Assembly: GCF_009846885.1 (NCBI RefSeq)
Contig: NZ_WUWM01000017.1
Coordinates: 1 to 64,000, forward strand
DNA: 64,000 nt
Origin: Paenibacillus puerhi
GTDB taxonomy: Bacteria; Bacillota; Bacilli; Paenibacillales; NBRC-103111
Reading direction: 5' to 3'
The notes under the pieces are model-generated. The model searched no databases. It was not told the DNA's origin and saw nothing but the letters and a program-made list of their open reading frames with translations. Positions 55,856-64,000 of this stretch are shown piece by piece. The translations under genes and the position numbers were made by a program. How positions within the stretch are numbered: the first letter of the stretch is position 1; each line of letters begins with the position of its first letter.

Positions 55856-56577
55856 GAGAGTACCTCCTTAAGTACGGCACTTGCCGCTTCCAGCGCCTTC
55901 AGCGCGTCGCCGATTCTCCACGCATCGCGGTCACGCGGACCGACCGGGTTGGAGATTGCTCGAATCTCCAATACCGGCAGTCCCTGCCGCTGCGCGGCTG
56001 CGGCCACGCCGTAACCCTCCATGGCCTCTGCCAGCGCACCCGGTACGCGCCGGGCCAGCTCCGAGGCTGTGGCGGCCGTACCGGTTACGGTCGTTACCGT
56101 GAGGACGGGGCCGAGCCGAGCCGCGAGTCCGGCATCCTGCAGCGCCTCGGCCCAGCCTGCAGCCAAACGGGCCTCCGCCTCCACGCGCGACGAACCAAAG
56201 CCCAGCTCGTCCACCGTGCGGAATCCCTCCGGCGTCTCGGCCCCGAGATCGGCGGCGATCACTTCGCTCGCCACGGCAAGTCCGCCGACCTCGACACGGC
56301 CGACAAAACCGCCGCCGATGCCGCTGCTGACGACAAGGCTGTATGCGCCGGGCGCCGCCGCCAGAGCAGCCGCCGTTCCTGCGGCAGCGGCAGCAGGGCC
56401 TACGCCTGCCGCCAGCACGTCGAAGCGGGCCGTATCCTCCAGGCCGCGCAGAACGGCTTCTTTCTCGGCTTCCACCGCTGTTACGATCAGCACCCGCCGG
56501 CCATCCGAGAACAAGCTGCGCAGCTTATCCTCAAGCCCTTCGGCCGATTGAGCGTCTCGTGGTTGCTCGTTGCTCAT
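55852..56577 (-). CDS. mqnB: futalosine hydrolase
   Basis: 241 residues, nucleoside-phosphorylase/MTAN fold. VLIVTAVEAEKEAVLRGL opens the family, with SSGIGGGFVGRVEVGGLAVASEVIAADLG, and the EAMEGYGVAAAAQRQGLPVLEIRAISN block carrying the base-binding acids. It removes hypoxanthine from futalosine before the MqnC and MqnD steps. Very Ala-rich, as expected for the high GC here. mqnA, mqnC and mqnE are not in the window. Confidence 0.9.
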   Translation of the reverse strand: MSNEQPRDAQSAEGLEDKLRSLFSDGRRVLIVTAVEAEKEAVLRGLEDTARFDVLAAGVGPAAAAAGTAAALAAAPGAYSLVVSSGIGGGFVGRVEVGGLAVASEVIAADLGAETPEGFRTVDELGFGSSRVEAEARLAAGWAEALQDAGLAARLGPVLTVTTVTGTAATASELARRVPGALAEAMEGYGVAAAAQRQGLPVLEIRAISNPVGPRDRDAWRIGDALKALEAASAVLKEVLS

Positions 56578-56815
56578 CCATCCTATCTCCTTTTCTCCCG
56601 CCCCTCTTCAGGCTCCATAACTCTGGCCGGTGTACGGCTAGGTTTTCCTTAGAACATGCACATTCAGTAAGTATACCACTTCTGTTTCTCTGCTGGCTAA
56701 CCCTCAGGCAAGCTTGGGAGAATCGTTTATGCCCCGGTATAGGCAGGATATATCCGCTTCGAGGTCGAAAGAACTAATAAGCTAGCGCTATTCAAGGAAA
56801 GGAAAGATTCTACAC

Positions 56816-57805
56816 ATGATTAGATTCGGCATCATAGGTACAAATTGGATTACAGAAGCTTTTTTGAAAGCAGCCCGCAAGGCGGAGGGATTCGAGCTGA
56901 CCGCCGTTTATTCGCGAAGCGGTGAACGGGCCAAAAGCTTCGCCGCGGAATGGGGAGCCGCGCATAGCTACAGCGATCTGGAAGCCTTTGCCGCCAGTCC
57001 CTTCATGGATGCGGTCTATATCGCCAGCCCTACCTCCTTGCATGCCGAGCAGGCGATGCTTTGCATGCGCCAAGGCAAGCATGTGCTCTGCGAGAAGCCC
57101 CTCGCTTCGAATACCCGAGAGGTGGAAGCGATGATCAAGACGGCGTCGGACCATCAAGTATTGCTGATGGAAGCCTTGAAAACAACGACAATGCCGAGCT
57201 TTGAAGCCGTCCGCGAGCATTTGCCCAAGATCGGAAGGGTCCGGCGGTATGTAGGCAATTACGGCCAATATTCTTCACGCTATGATGCGTACAAGCAGGG
57301 AACGGTGCTGAATGCGTTTAACCCTGCCTTTTCCAACGGGTCGCTGATGGATCTCGGCATTTACTGCATCTATCCATTAATTTCCTTATTCGGCCCTCCT
57401 CAGCATATCCAGGCTGCGGGTCTGGTGCTGGAATCCGGCGTTGACGGAGAGGGGAGTCTGCTGCTGACCTACCCGGACATGGAGGCCGTCATCATGCACT
57501 CCAAAATCGCCAACTCTTACCTGCCATCGGAAATTCAAGGAGAAAACGGAAGCATGCTCATCGACAAAATCGGCCAACCGAGCCGTATCGAGCTTATTTA
57601 CCGCGATGGCTCGAGGGAAGAGGTGTCCAGGCCTCAGGAAGAGGATACCATGGTGTATGAAATCCGCGAGTTCATCGGAATCCTGCAACGCGGGGGACGC
57701 GAGTCTACCGTCAACACGCATCTCCGCTCGGTGCAAACGATGCAAGTCATGGACGAGGCCCGGAGGCAAATCGGGCTGGTTTACCCGGCCGACCTCAAGT
57801 CCTGA
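56816..57805 (+). CDS. Gfo/Idh/MocA-family oxidoreductase
   Basis: 329 residues. RFGIIGTNWITEAFLKAA (Rossmann), HVLCEKPLASNTREVEAM, and NGSLMDLGIYCIYPLI are the usual blocks. AAGGAAAGG precedes the ATG. NAD(P)-dependent dehydrogenase on a cyclic polyol or sugar. Stand-alone, not adjacent to the pair at 51.5 kb. Confidence 0.9.
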   Translation: MIRFGIIGTNWITEAFLKAARKAEGFELTAVYSRSGERAKSFAAEWGAAHSYSDLEAFAASPFMDAVYIASPTSLHAEQAMLCMRQGKHVLCEKPLASNTREVEAMIKTASDHQVLLMEALKTTTMPSFEAVREHLPKIGRVRRYVGNYGQYSSRYDAYKQGTVLNAFNPAFSNGSLMDLGIYCIYPLISLFGPPQHIQAAGLVLESGVDGEGSLLLTYPDMEAVIMHSKIANSYLPSEIQGENGSMLIDKIGQPSRIELIYRDGSREEVSRPQEEDTMVYEIREFIGILQRGGRESTVNTHLRSVQTMQVMDEARRQIGLVYPADLKS

Positions 57806-58086
57806 ACAGATTCAGAAGAGACTCGGTAGCGTCGTACGCCGAGATCCGGTAAAGCCTTTGCGGTTAGAGCGTCAAATTTGGTTCTAAGCGAAGGTTGAGT
57901 TATGATGGGAGCGTTGCAGGTGGACGGCCCGGGAGTGACGGCCGCACCTAGCAGCCACGACGTCCCGGCTACTGCAGCCGTCACCTACTTTAAGCGGCTT
58001 TGACGAAGCCGCCAACGTACGAGTCTGTTCCGCAACAGGCGCCAACCGCCGAGCGGACTCGCAATGAAAGCCGAGGTGCTGCCGCA

Positions 58087-59541
58087 TTGTATACATTCAT
58101 CCATGAGGGCTACTATGCTCTTATTCCGGTTATTAACATCCTGCTGGCCATTACGGTTATTTTTCTGGAGCGGCGCAACGTCGGCGTGACGTGGGCCTGG
58201 CTGATGGTGCTTTTTTTCCTCCCGGGCGTCGGATTCCTGCTTTATCTCATATTGGGTCAAAACCTGAGCCGGCGAAAAATATACAAGCTCAAAAACGAAA
58301 GTGAACGGCAGATCATCAGTGCGCTTGTCGAGCAGCAGAAGGAGGATCTCCGTCAAGACCGTGTGCCCTACCGGGATGAAGTTGTCCACAACTACCAGGA
58401 CATGATCTATATGAACCTGTCCAGCGCCTATGCCCTGTATACGCAGGATAACGAGGTGGCGATCTATACCGATGGGAGTGAGAAATTCGAGGCGCTGTTA
58501 CAGGATATCGAACAAGCCGAGGATCACGTCCACATCCTGTATTTCATCATCCGCAACGATTCGCTGGGAGTCCGGCTGGTAGAGGCCTTGGCCCGCAAGG
58601 CAAGAGAGGGCCGAGCCGTACGTCTGATGTACGATGCCATCGGCTGCTCCGCCCTGCCCCGCGACTTCTTCCGCGACCTGCGGGAGGCCGGGGGCGAGGT
58701 TGCCGCCTTCTTTCCTTCGCGCATCCCGTATTTGAATCTGCGGGTCAATTACCGGAACCATCGGAAGCTTGTGATCATCGATGGCAAGGTCGGCTATATC
58801 GGCGGCTTTAACGTCGGCAATGAGTATCTGGGATTAAGCAAACGGTTCGGCTACTGGCGCGATACCCATCTGAGGCTGGTTGGCGGCTCCGTCCTGCATA
58901 TGCAGGCGCTTTTCTTCCTGGATTGGACGCTGGCAAGCCGACAGGAGATTGCGTTGGCCCCCCGGTATTTCCCGCTGGTGCCGCATAGCGGACATGTCGG
59001 GATGCAGATTGTCTCAAGCGGACCGGATTCGGACTGGCAGCAGATCAAGAATGCCTACATCAAAATGATCGTGACCGCCAAGGAATATATCTACATCCAG
59101 ACGCCCTATTTCATCCCTGATGAAAGTCTGATCACTGCACTGAAAATGGCGGCCCTATCCGGAGTGGACGTCAAGCTAATGATTCCGAGTAAGCCGGATC
59201 ACCGGTTCGTCTATTGGGCGTCGTTCTCGTATATCGGGGAATTGCTGCCTTTTGGCGTACAGTGCTACTTGTATGAAAAGGGGTTCCTGCATGCCAAGAC
59301 CATCGTAGCCGATGGCCGTGTCGCCTCCGTAGGTACAGCCAACGTGGATATCCGGAGCTTCAAGCTTAATTTCGAGGTCAACGCCTTCATCTACGATACC
59401 GAGACGGCAGAGACACTGACGCAGATCTTCGAAGCCGATATGAAGCACAGCCGTTGGTTGACACAGACCGGGTATAGCAACCGGCCCCTGCTGCATAAGT
59501 TCCGCGAGCCTTGCGCACGCCTGCTATCGCCGATTTTCTAG
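58087..59541 (+). CDS. cls: cardiolipin synthase
   Basis: 484 residues from a TTG at 58087 with GAGGTG 8 bases upstream. A TTG 29 codons earlier falls inside a hairpin (57994-58013) and lacks a site. Two N-terminal membrane helices (about 10-62), then two phospholipase D motifs: NHRKLVIIDGKVGYIGG and LHAKTIVADGRVASVGTAN. It joins two phosphatidylglycerols to form cardiolipin. The length fits the Bacillus ClsA family. Confidence 0.93.
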   Translation: MYTFIHEGYYALIPVINILLAITVIFLERRNVGVTWAWLMVLFFLPGVGFLLYLILGQNLSRRKIYKLKNESERQIISALVEQQKEDLRQDRVPYRDEVVHNYQDMIYMNLSSAYALYTQDNEVAIYTDGSEKFEALLQDIEQAEDHVHILYFIIRNDSLGVRLVEALARKAREGRAVRLMYDAIGCSALPRDFFRDLREAGGEVAAFFPSRIPYLNLRVNYRNHRKLVIIDGKVGYIGGFNVGNEYLGLSKRFGYWRDTHLRLVGGSVLHMQALFFLDWTLASRQEIALAPRYFPLVPHSGHVGMQIVSSGPDSDWQQIKNAYIKMIVTAKEYIYIQTPYFIPDESLITALKMAALSGVDVKLMIPSKPDHRFVYWASFSYIGELLPFGVQCYLYEKGFLHAKTIVADGRVASVGTANVDIRSFKLNFEVNAFIYDTETAETLTQIFEADMKHSRWLTQTGYSNRPLLHKFREPCARLLSPIF

Positions 59542-59589
59542 CAGGCAGAGGCGGGTCGTTCCGACTGTGGCGGGCTGCGTTCAGAACAT

Positions 59590-59623
59590 AAAAAAACGGA
59601 GCGCTTCAGCTGCTCCGTTTTTT
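59590..59623. terminator. bidirectional intrinsic terminator
   Basis: AAAAAACGGAGC and GCTCCGTTTTTT around a short loop, between convergent cls and the siderophore operon. Confidence 0.9.
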
Positions 59624-59748
59624 GGTCATCTTACGGCCGGATAAGCCGCCGGCGCGCCGTCAAGCCTTGGTACGGCTCGCAGAACAGACAGGACTTTCAG
59701 CAGCTAGAGCGCTGCCGCCCGTTTCCGGCTTGCCGTCCCTGGGCGAGA

Positions 59749-61863
59749 CTACATGTCCCTTCCCTCGCCAAGGCTCCGAAAAGGATTCACCCCTGCCGAA
59801 AAGCCGGAGGGCATACTGCCCGTTGGCTCTCCCTGCTGCTCAAGCAGCGGCTTCACTATGTTTTTCCAGGGCCAGACGGGCTGCCGGAACATCGCTTCCT
59901 CCACCACCTCCAGCTCATCGCCGGTAAAGGCTGCTAATCCCCCCGCTTCCCGCAGCTTGGCTGCCATCATCGTCCACAGCATCGGCTCCCGGATGCCATA
60001 GCGGGTCGATAAGATCTCCAGAATCGCATACAGATTGACCTGAATGCCGAGTGTTTGCAGATAAGCAAGCAGCTTCTGCGGAGTCTCATTGTATAAGGAG
60101 TTCGGATAACCGGGCTTCATCCGGTAGCGAGGGTCCTCAAGTCCATGCCGCTCCATCCAGGGGAGATGCAAGCGCACGGAATCATGATCCCTCAGCAGCA
60201 GTCCCTCCACACGCCCATGCTTCAGAACGAGGATGGTATTCTGCCCGTGTATTTCGGGAAGGACCCCCAGACGGAACAAGCGCAAAGCCATGTGGAAAAA
60301 GTTCAAGCAGACTTCGCCGAAAAGCATCAACAGCGACGGTTCGGCCGCTAACGGCAGCCCGCGCGCTCTGCACCACCCATCCAGCGGATGATCCTCCGTG
60401 CCGGACGCCCTGGCCGCCAGGGCACACATCGGCAGCAGCCGGACGTCTTCCGCTTCCATCAGCTCCTCGGGATAGATCCGTACCAAAGCGGACAAATGCC
60501 GAGGCGGCTCGGCGAATAAGTCGCCGGACTCCGGCATATACGCCCACCAATTCGATTCGTCGCACAGATACAATCGGCTGCGCAGTACCGGGTCCAGCTC
60601 CTTCGCCTGCTCCAGCAGGCGCTGACCCTTGTCCCCGTTCATCATATGAACGGCGGGCAAATACCTGACGGCGCCAAGCGCCACGATGCCAAGCGGAAGC
60701 TTGACATGGCGCCCGCCCCCACCCAGCGGAGCCAGCGAGCGCGAGGAGGCCGTCGCCCTGTAATCGCCCGCTCGGGCCTCAAGCGGAATCCATAGGCCCG
60801 ACTCCCGCTCGGCCGGCAGCATCCGGGGCAGAATTTCGCCCAGCTGCCAGGGATGGGCAGGCAGAGCCATATAGCGCTCCGGCGACAGTCCTTTCTCCTG
60901 CATCGCCCGCTGAACATACTCGCGTTCCTCATCGGACAAAAGCAGCTCCAGCGGCTCCGCGGGCCTCTCCCGCGAGCCTGTCGCGGCCTGCACGCCTCCG
61001 ATCAGACGACGCCGATCGACCGCCACCCACACCAGGCGGATCGCCTGTCCGGCTTCTGCGCTGTAGGCCGCATATTCATCGCGTCCCCAGCCTCCCTTCG
61101 CCTTGGCCACCGGATGAAACGGCCGGTCCCGGTAAGCGGCCCTACGCTCCAGGTCCGCCAAGGTCCAGGATGGCCCTGTGGCATCGCCGCTTTCGCATGC
61201 CGCCGACCACCCTGCCTGCTCCAGCGTCAGCTCCAGCAGGCTTCTCAGCCTAGCCATGGCGGCTTCTGCAGGCTGGCTTGTCCCATCCGCCGCAGACTGT
61301 GCAAGCCGCATCTCCGCCACCAGCTCCAGCAGCTCAACCGCGCCGAGCGGACGAGCTTCGAGCAAGCCGGGCTGCGCCTCGGTCCGCTCGTAGACGCCTC
61401 CGCCCGGGACATACCGGTACGGCTGCACGATGGCCCGGCGGACCGGGAACAGGATAGCCCGCCCCCGTTCCCGGTCCAACCACCAACGGTACGCGAGCCG
61501 CTCTTCCCGGTCCGCGCTTCCCCCGTCCTGCCGATCTGAGCCTGGCCCGATCGCTATACGACAGTCGGGTACTGGGCCAGGCTCAGCCTCCAACTGGGCA
61601 TCGGCCTCCCGATCGGCCGCCGCTTCCGAGCCGGCCGGCATACCGACGGCCCGAAGCTCGGCCTCGCACCGGTCCCCGGCAAGCAGCTCGCCTCTTCCCA
61701 AGTCATCCCAGATGCCTTCGGCCAGCAGCGCATTAATCAGATCGGCGAGAATGGCCTCTCTTGCTTCGGCTTCGACATTGGCTTCAGCTCCGACCTTGGC
61801 CTCCGCCTCCGGCTCCCCTGGCTCCCTCCCTGTCCGCGGCACGCCCGCAACAATACCCTGCAT
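59749..61863 (-). CDS. IucA/IucC-family NIS siderophore synthetase
   Basis: 704 residues. The ATP-grasp-like IucA/IucC domain has FHPVAKAKGGW, SRSLAPLGGGGRHVKLPLGI (ATP-binding loop), HGQNTILVLKHGRVEGLLLRDHDSVRL and the C-terminal FhuF-like end (WPWKNIVKPLLEQ). The first ~130 residues are an Ala/Glu-rich low-complexity stretch, unusual for the family. It joins an amine to a carboxylate such as citrate. It lies 20 bases after the decarboxylase in the same operon; GAGGAGG precedes its ATG. Confidence 0.9.
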   Translation of the reverse strand: MQGIVAGVPRTGREPGEPEAEAKVGAEANVEAEAREAILADLINALLAEGIWDDLGRGELLAGDRCEAELRAVGMPAGSEAAADREADAQLEAEPGPVPDCRIAIGPGSDRQDGGSADREERLAYRWWLDRERGRAILFPVRRAIVQPYRYVPGGGVYERTEAQPGLLEARPLGAVELLELVAEMRLAQSAADGTSQPAEAAMARLRSLLELTLEQAGWSAACESGDATGPSWTLADLERRAAYRDRPFHPVAKAKGGWGRDEYAAYSAEAGQAIRLVWVAVDRRRLIGGVQAATGSRERPAEPLELLLSDEEREYVQRAMQEKGLSPERYMALPAHPWQLGEILPRMLPAERESGLWIPLEARAGDYRATASSRSLAPLGGGGRHVKLPLGIVALGAVRYLPAVHMMNGDKGQRLLEQAKELDPVLRSRLYLCDESNWWAYMPESGDLFAEPPRHLSALVRIYPEELMEAEDVRLLPMCALAARASGTEDHPLDGWCRARGLPLAAEPSLLMLFGEVCLNFFHMALRLFRLGVLPEIHGQNTILVLKHGRVEGLLLRDHDSVRLHLPWMERHGLEDPRYRMKPGYPNSLYNETPQKLLAYLQTLGIQVNLYAILEILSTRYGIREPMLWTMMAAKLREAGGLAAFTGDELEVVEEAMFRQPVWPWKNIVKPLLEQQGEPTGSMPSGFSAGVNPFRSLGEGRDM

Positions 61864-61883
61864 GATCGTTCTCCTCCTCTCGA

Positions 61884-63122
61884 TTACCTTGGATTACCTG
61901 CATCCTCCATATCCATATACTTATGCTCCGGGTGAGCATGGCTCAAAAAATCATGGGCCGATATCGTCCAGCCGTAGGCGCCTGCGTAATGAAACAGCAG
62001 GACATCCCCGACGCGCAGCCTCTTGACGGCTACATCCCGCGCCAGCACATCCTTGGGTGTGCACAGCTCCCCTGCTACGACTACGGTCACATCCCGAACC
62101 TCGGGCCGCGGAAACGGATAATCCCATCGTTCGACCGGCACAATCTCGAACGGATGGCTGTGCTGCCAGGCTCCTGGCAGACGGAAGTGATGCGAGCCGC
62201 CCCGAAGGATTGCATAATGCTGACCGTGGTTGCATTTCAAATCCGTAACCTCGGTCGCATAGTATCCGCAGGCTGCGGCGAGATACCGGCCGGGCTCGAA
62301 TAGCATCTCTATACCGGGCAGAGGCCGGGCAGCGATCTCCCTTCCCAAGCCGGAGACAAAGCCGGGCCAGTCAAATACCCGGTTCAAATCGGTATACGAG
62401 ATGCCGAAGCCGCCCCCCGCGTTAAGGTAGCGAAGCGTAAGCCCGAAGCGTTCCTGCCACTGCTGCACTCGATCCCGGTATACAGCGATCAGGCGGGCAT
62501 GCAGGCTCGCATCCAGATTGTTCGAGATGGAGTGCAGATGAAAGCCCTCCAGACTCAAATGAGGCAGCGACCGGGCAAGGGCGATCGCCTCCGGGATATC
62601 GACTTCGTCAATGCCGAACTGCGTCGGCTTCCCCGCCATCACCAGCGTCGCCTCCGGGAAGGAGGCCCGCAGGTTGACCCGCAGCAGGACCCGCGCGGTT
62701 ACCCCGAGGGCGGCTGCTCTATGCGAGATCCGGCGCAGCTCCAGCAGGCTTTCCGCATGAAGCAGCATCACTCCCAGCTCCAGTGCTTCCTGGATCTCCG
62801 CATCCTTCTTGCCCGGACCTCCGAAAATAATCGGCTTGTCCGCACTGACCTCCCGGATCCTTCGCACCTCGCCGATGGATGCCGCCTCGAATCCATGCAC
62901 GATCGGCGCCAGACACTCCAGTATCGGCCTAGCCGGATTCGCTTTCATCGCATAGAACAGCCTGCAATCCGCAGGCAGCTCCCGCACGCAGCGGGCCGCA
63001 TGCTCGCGCAACTGACGCATATCGTAAATAAACGCGGATACGGGCTCCTGTCGCTCGCGCTTCCACTGAGCGATGAAGGAAAGGATGCCATGATCCGCTG
63101 CTGTCTGCAGCATGCCGTTCAT
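61884..63122 (-). CDS. type III PLP decarboxylase, SbnH-like
   Basis: 412 residues. Alanine-racemase-fold decarboxylase: the PLP Lys60 is in FYAMKANPARPILE, GFEAASIGEV and NAGGGFGISY are the phosphate loops, and the conserved active-site VVAGELCTPKDVLA precedes GDVLLFHYAGAYG near the end. In staphyloferrin B synthesis SbnH decarboxylates citryl-diaminopropionate. The context here points to the same kind of role. Overlaps the SbnG-like gene by 4 bases. Confidence 0.85.
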   Translation of the reverse strand: MNGMLQTAADHGILSFIAQWKRERQEPVSAFIYDMRQLREHAARCVRELPADCRLFYAMKANPARPILECLAPIVHGFEAASIGEVRRIREVSADKPIIFGGPGKKDAEIQEALELGVMLLHAESLLELRRISHRAAALGVTARVLLRVNLRASFPEATLVMAGKPTQFGIDEVDIPEAIALARSLPHLSLEGFHLHSISNNLDASLHARLIAVYRDRVQQWQERFGLTLRYLNAGGGFGISYTDLNRVFDWPGFVSGLGREIAARPLPGIEMLFEPGRYLAAACGYYATEVTDLKCNHGQHYAILRGGSHHFRLPGAWQHSHPFEIVPVERWDYPFPRPEVRDVTVVVAGELCTPKDVLARDVAVKRLRVGDVLLFHYAGAYGWTISAHDFLSHAHPEHKYMDMEDAGNPR

Positions 63123-63907
63123 CTCCTCTCGTCTTCGGGCTGCTGCGGGGCGAAGCTGTGCAAATGGGCACGGAGCGCGCGAAACGATACGCCCCGCTCA
63201 TCCCCAAGCACGAAGGCTTTGACCCCCAGCTCCCGCCAATACGTATACTCTTCCGGCCTGCGCGGGATGGCGCAATAAGGAACGCCCTGCTTCCGGCAAG
63301 CGGCCTGAACCTGCCTCAAGCCCTCTTGGACGACCGGAGCGCCGGTCTGCCAAGGCACTCCGCACGATTGAGACAAGTCCGCCGCCCCCTCGAGCACCAT
63401 GTCAATGCCCGGTACGGCAGCAATCTGCTCGGCCTGACTAACGCCCTCGCGGCTCTCGATCATAGGCACGACCATGATTTGCTCATTGGCACGCCGGATG
63501 TACGCCGCCAGATCGTGCTTGCCGAACATGCCCGCGCGGCCGCTGTTCAGACTGCGGGTTCCGTCGGGGCCGTATTTGCAGGCGCGGACGATGCCGGCAG
63601 CCTGCTCCTTCGTCTCCACATGCGGCACGACGATGCCGAGCGCTCCGGCATCCAGCGCCCGCAGGATGACTTTGGGATTCGGCTCGGGCACCCGGACCAT
63701 CGCGGTGAGACCGGTGAGCTCCGCCGCACGGATCATATGCTCTAGTGTTTCGGGATTGATGCACACATGCTCCAGATCGATAATAATAAAGTCATAGCCG
63801 GAGCAGCCGACCATCTCGACCATAAGCGCCGAAGGAATGGAGGCAAAAAGTCCGAATACGGGAGCTCCTTCGCGCAGCTTTTGTTTGACCCGATTGTTCA
63901 TCAGCAT
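63119..63907 (-). CDS. SbnG-like citrate-forming HpcH/HpaI-fold enzyme
   Basis: 262 residues. HpcH/HpaI aldolase fold: GYDFIIIDLEHV, GALGIVVPHVETKEQAAGIV, GTRSLN and the metal-binding acids in VVPMIESREGVSQ and MVLEGAADLSQSCG. SbnG in staphylococci is a siderophore-specific citrate synthase of this fold; the gene order with SbnH and IucA/IucC genes supports this. A second ATG two codons in has better spacing to GAGG. A plain 2-keto-3-deoxy sugar aldolase is the alternative. Confidence 0.82.
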   Translation of the reverse strand: MLMNNRVKQKLREGAPVFGLFASIPSALMVEMVGCSGYDFIIIDLEHVCINPETLEHMIRAAELTGLTAMVRVPEPNPKVILRALDAGALGIVVPHVETKEQAAGIVRACKYGPDGTRSLNSGRAGMFGKHDLAAYIRRANEQIMVVPMIESREGVSQAEQIAAVPGIDMVLEGAADLSQSCGVPWQTGAPVVQEGLRQVQAACRKQGVPYCAIPRRPEEYTYWRELGVKAFVLGDERGVSFRALRAHLHSFAPQQPEDERR

Positions 63908-63913
63908 ATCGCC

Positions 63914-64000
63914 TCACCTGAACCGATACAGCGGATTGGAGACCTGCTGCAGACGAACCGCCGAATCGCCGAGCACTCTTCGGGCCGTCAACTGTTCAAC
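63914..64000 (-). CDS. C-terminus of an upstream gene, probably IucA/IucC family
   Basis: 28 codons in frame to TGA, ending SNPLYRFR, entering from the right edge. The NPL ending is common in IucA/IucC synthetases and its stop lies 6 bases before the SbnG-like gene. Too short to be sure. Confidence 0.5.
   Translation of the reverse strand, partial: VEQLTARRVLGDSAVRLQQVSNPLYRFR

Noticed and set aside
58000..58086. Extended N-terminus of cardiolipin synthase from a TTG at 58000
   Set aside because: The codon lies in a GCGGCTT/AAGCCGC hairpin and has no ribosome site, while a GAGGTG is well placed for the TTG at 58087.

Overview
The window looks like a chromosomal stretch of a Gram-positive, spore-former-type Bacillota, most likely Paenibacillaceae (inference). 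Supporting signs are strong AGGAGG-type ribosome sites, many intrinsic terminators, a T-box leader on an ilv operon, an infC-rpmI-rplT operon with a leader attenuator, a sigI-rsgI pair, perfect Fur/PerR-type boxes, a WGxxGxxG-tail protein and copper-amine-oxidase-fold secreted proteins. Most of it is moderately GC-rich housekeeping DNA. The first ~4.4 kb is different: AT-rich, broken and full of mobile DNA.

Layout. 1-4.4 kb: the end of an IS66-family element, two thioredoxin-fold genes (one of which takes its stop codon from the IS end), decayed fragments, and a frameshifted group IIC intron sitting right behind the rsgI terminator. 4.4-8.4 kb: sigI-rsgI, a possible structured RNA, a zinc-ribbon protein and a KTSC-like protein. 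8.5-20 kb: GH15 glucoamylase-like enzyme, cyclophilin, gcvH, a peroxiredoxin under Fur/PerR-like boxes, aldehyde dehydrogenase, leuB, a MITE-like palindrome, a YcdB-like protein, an aminotransferase and a LacI regulator. 20.5-29.1 kb: secreted multidomain alpha-amylase carrying the same AAACCGGTTT operator as the LacI gene, then the branched-chain operon ilvB-ilvN-ilvC-leuA behind a leucine-type T-box.

29.3-46 kb: metallophosphoesterase, infC-rpmI-rplT, glycosyltransferases, PAP2 phosphatase and UgtP-like glycolipid synthase, trmB, the tRNA wobble-uridine pair mnmL/mnmM (ytqA/ytqB) separated by a MITE-like repeat and a lipoprotein, manA, a B12-binding radical SAM protein and an RluA-family pseudouridine synthase. 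46-50 kb: a compatible-solute ABC transporter (opuA type) divergent from a GbsR-like regulator, with palindromes between them. 50-59.5 kb: a long-type SAM decarboxylase, three Gfo/Idh/MocA dehydrogenases with an AraC regulator, the futalosine-pathway genes mqnB-mqnD, and cardiolipin synthase. 59.7-64 kb: an iron-chelator (NIS siderophore) operon entering from the right edge: an IucA/IucC end, an SbnG-like citrate-forming aldolase-fold enzyme, an SbnH-like PLP decarboxylase and a second IucA/IucC synthetase, which resembles staphyloferrin B-type logic.

Most names rest on recognisable motifs and lengths read by eye. No database search was run. Promoters, operators and RNA structures are predictions from pattern alone.
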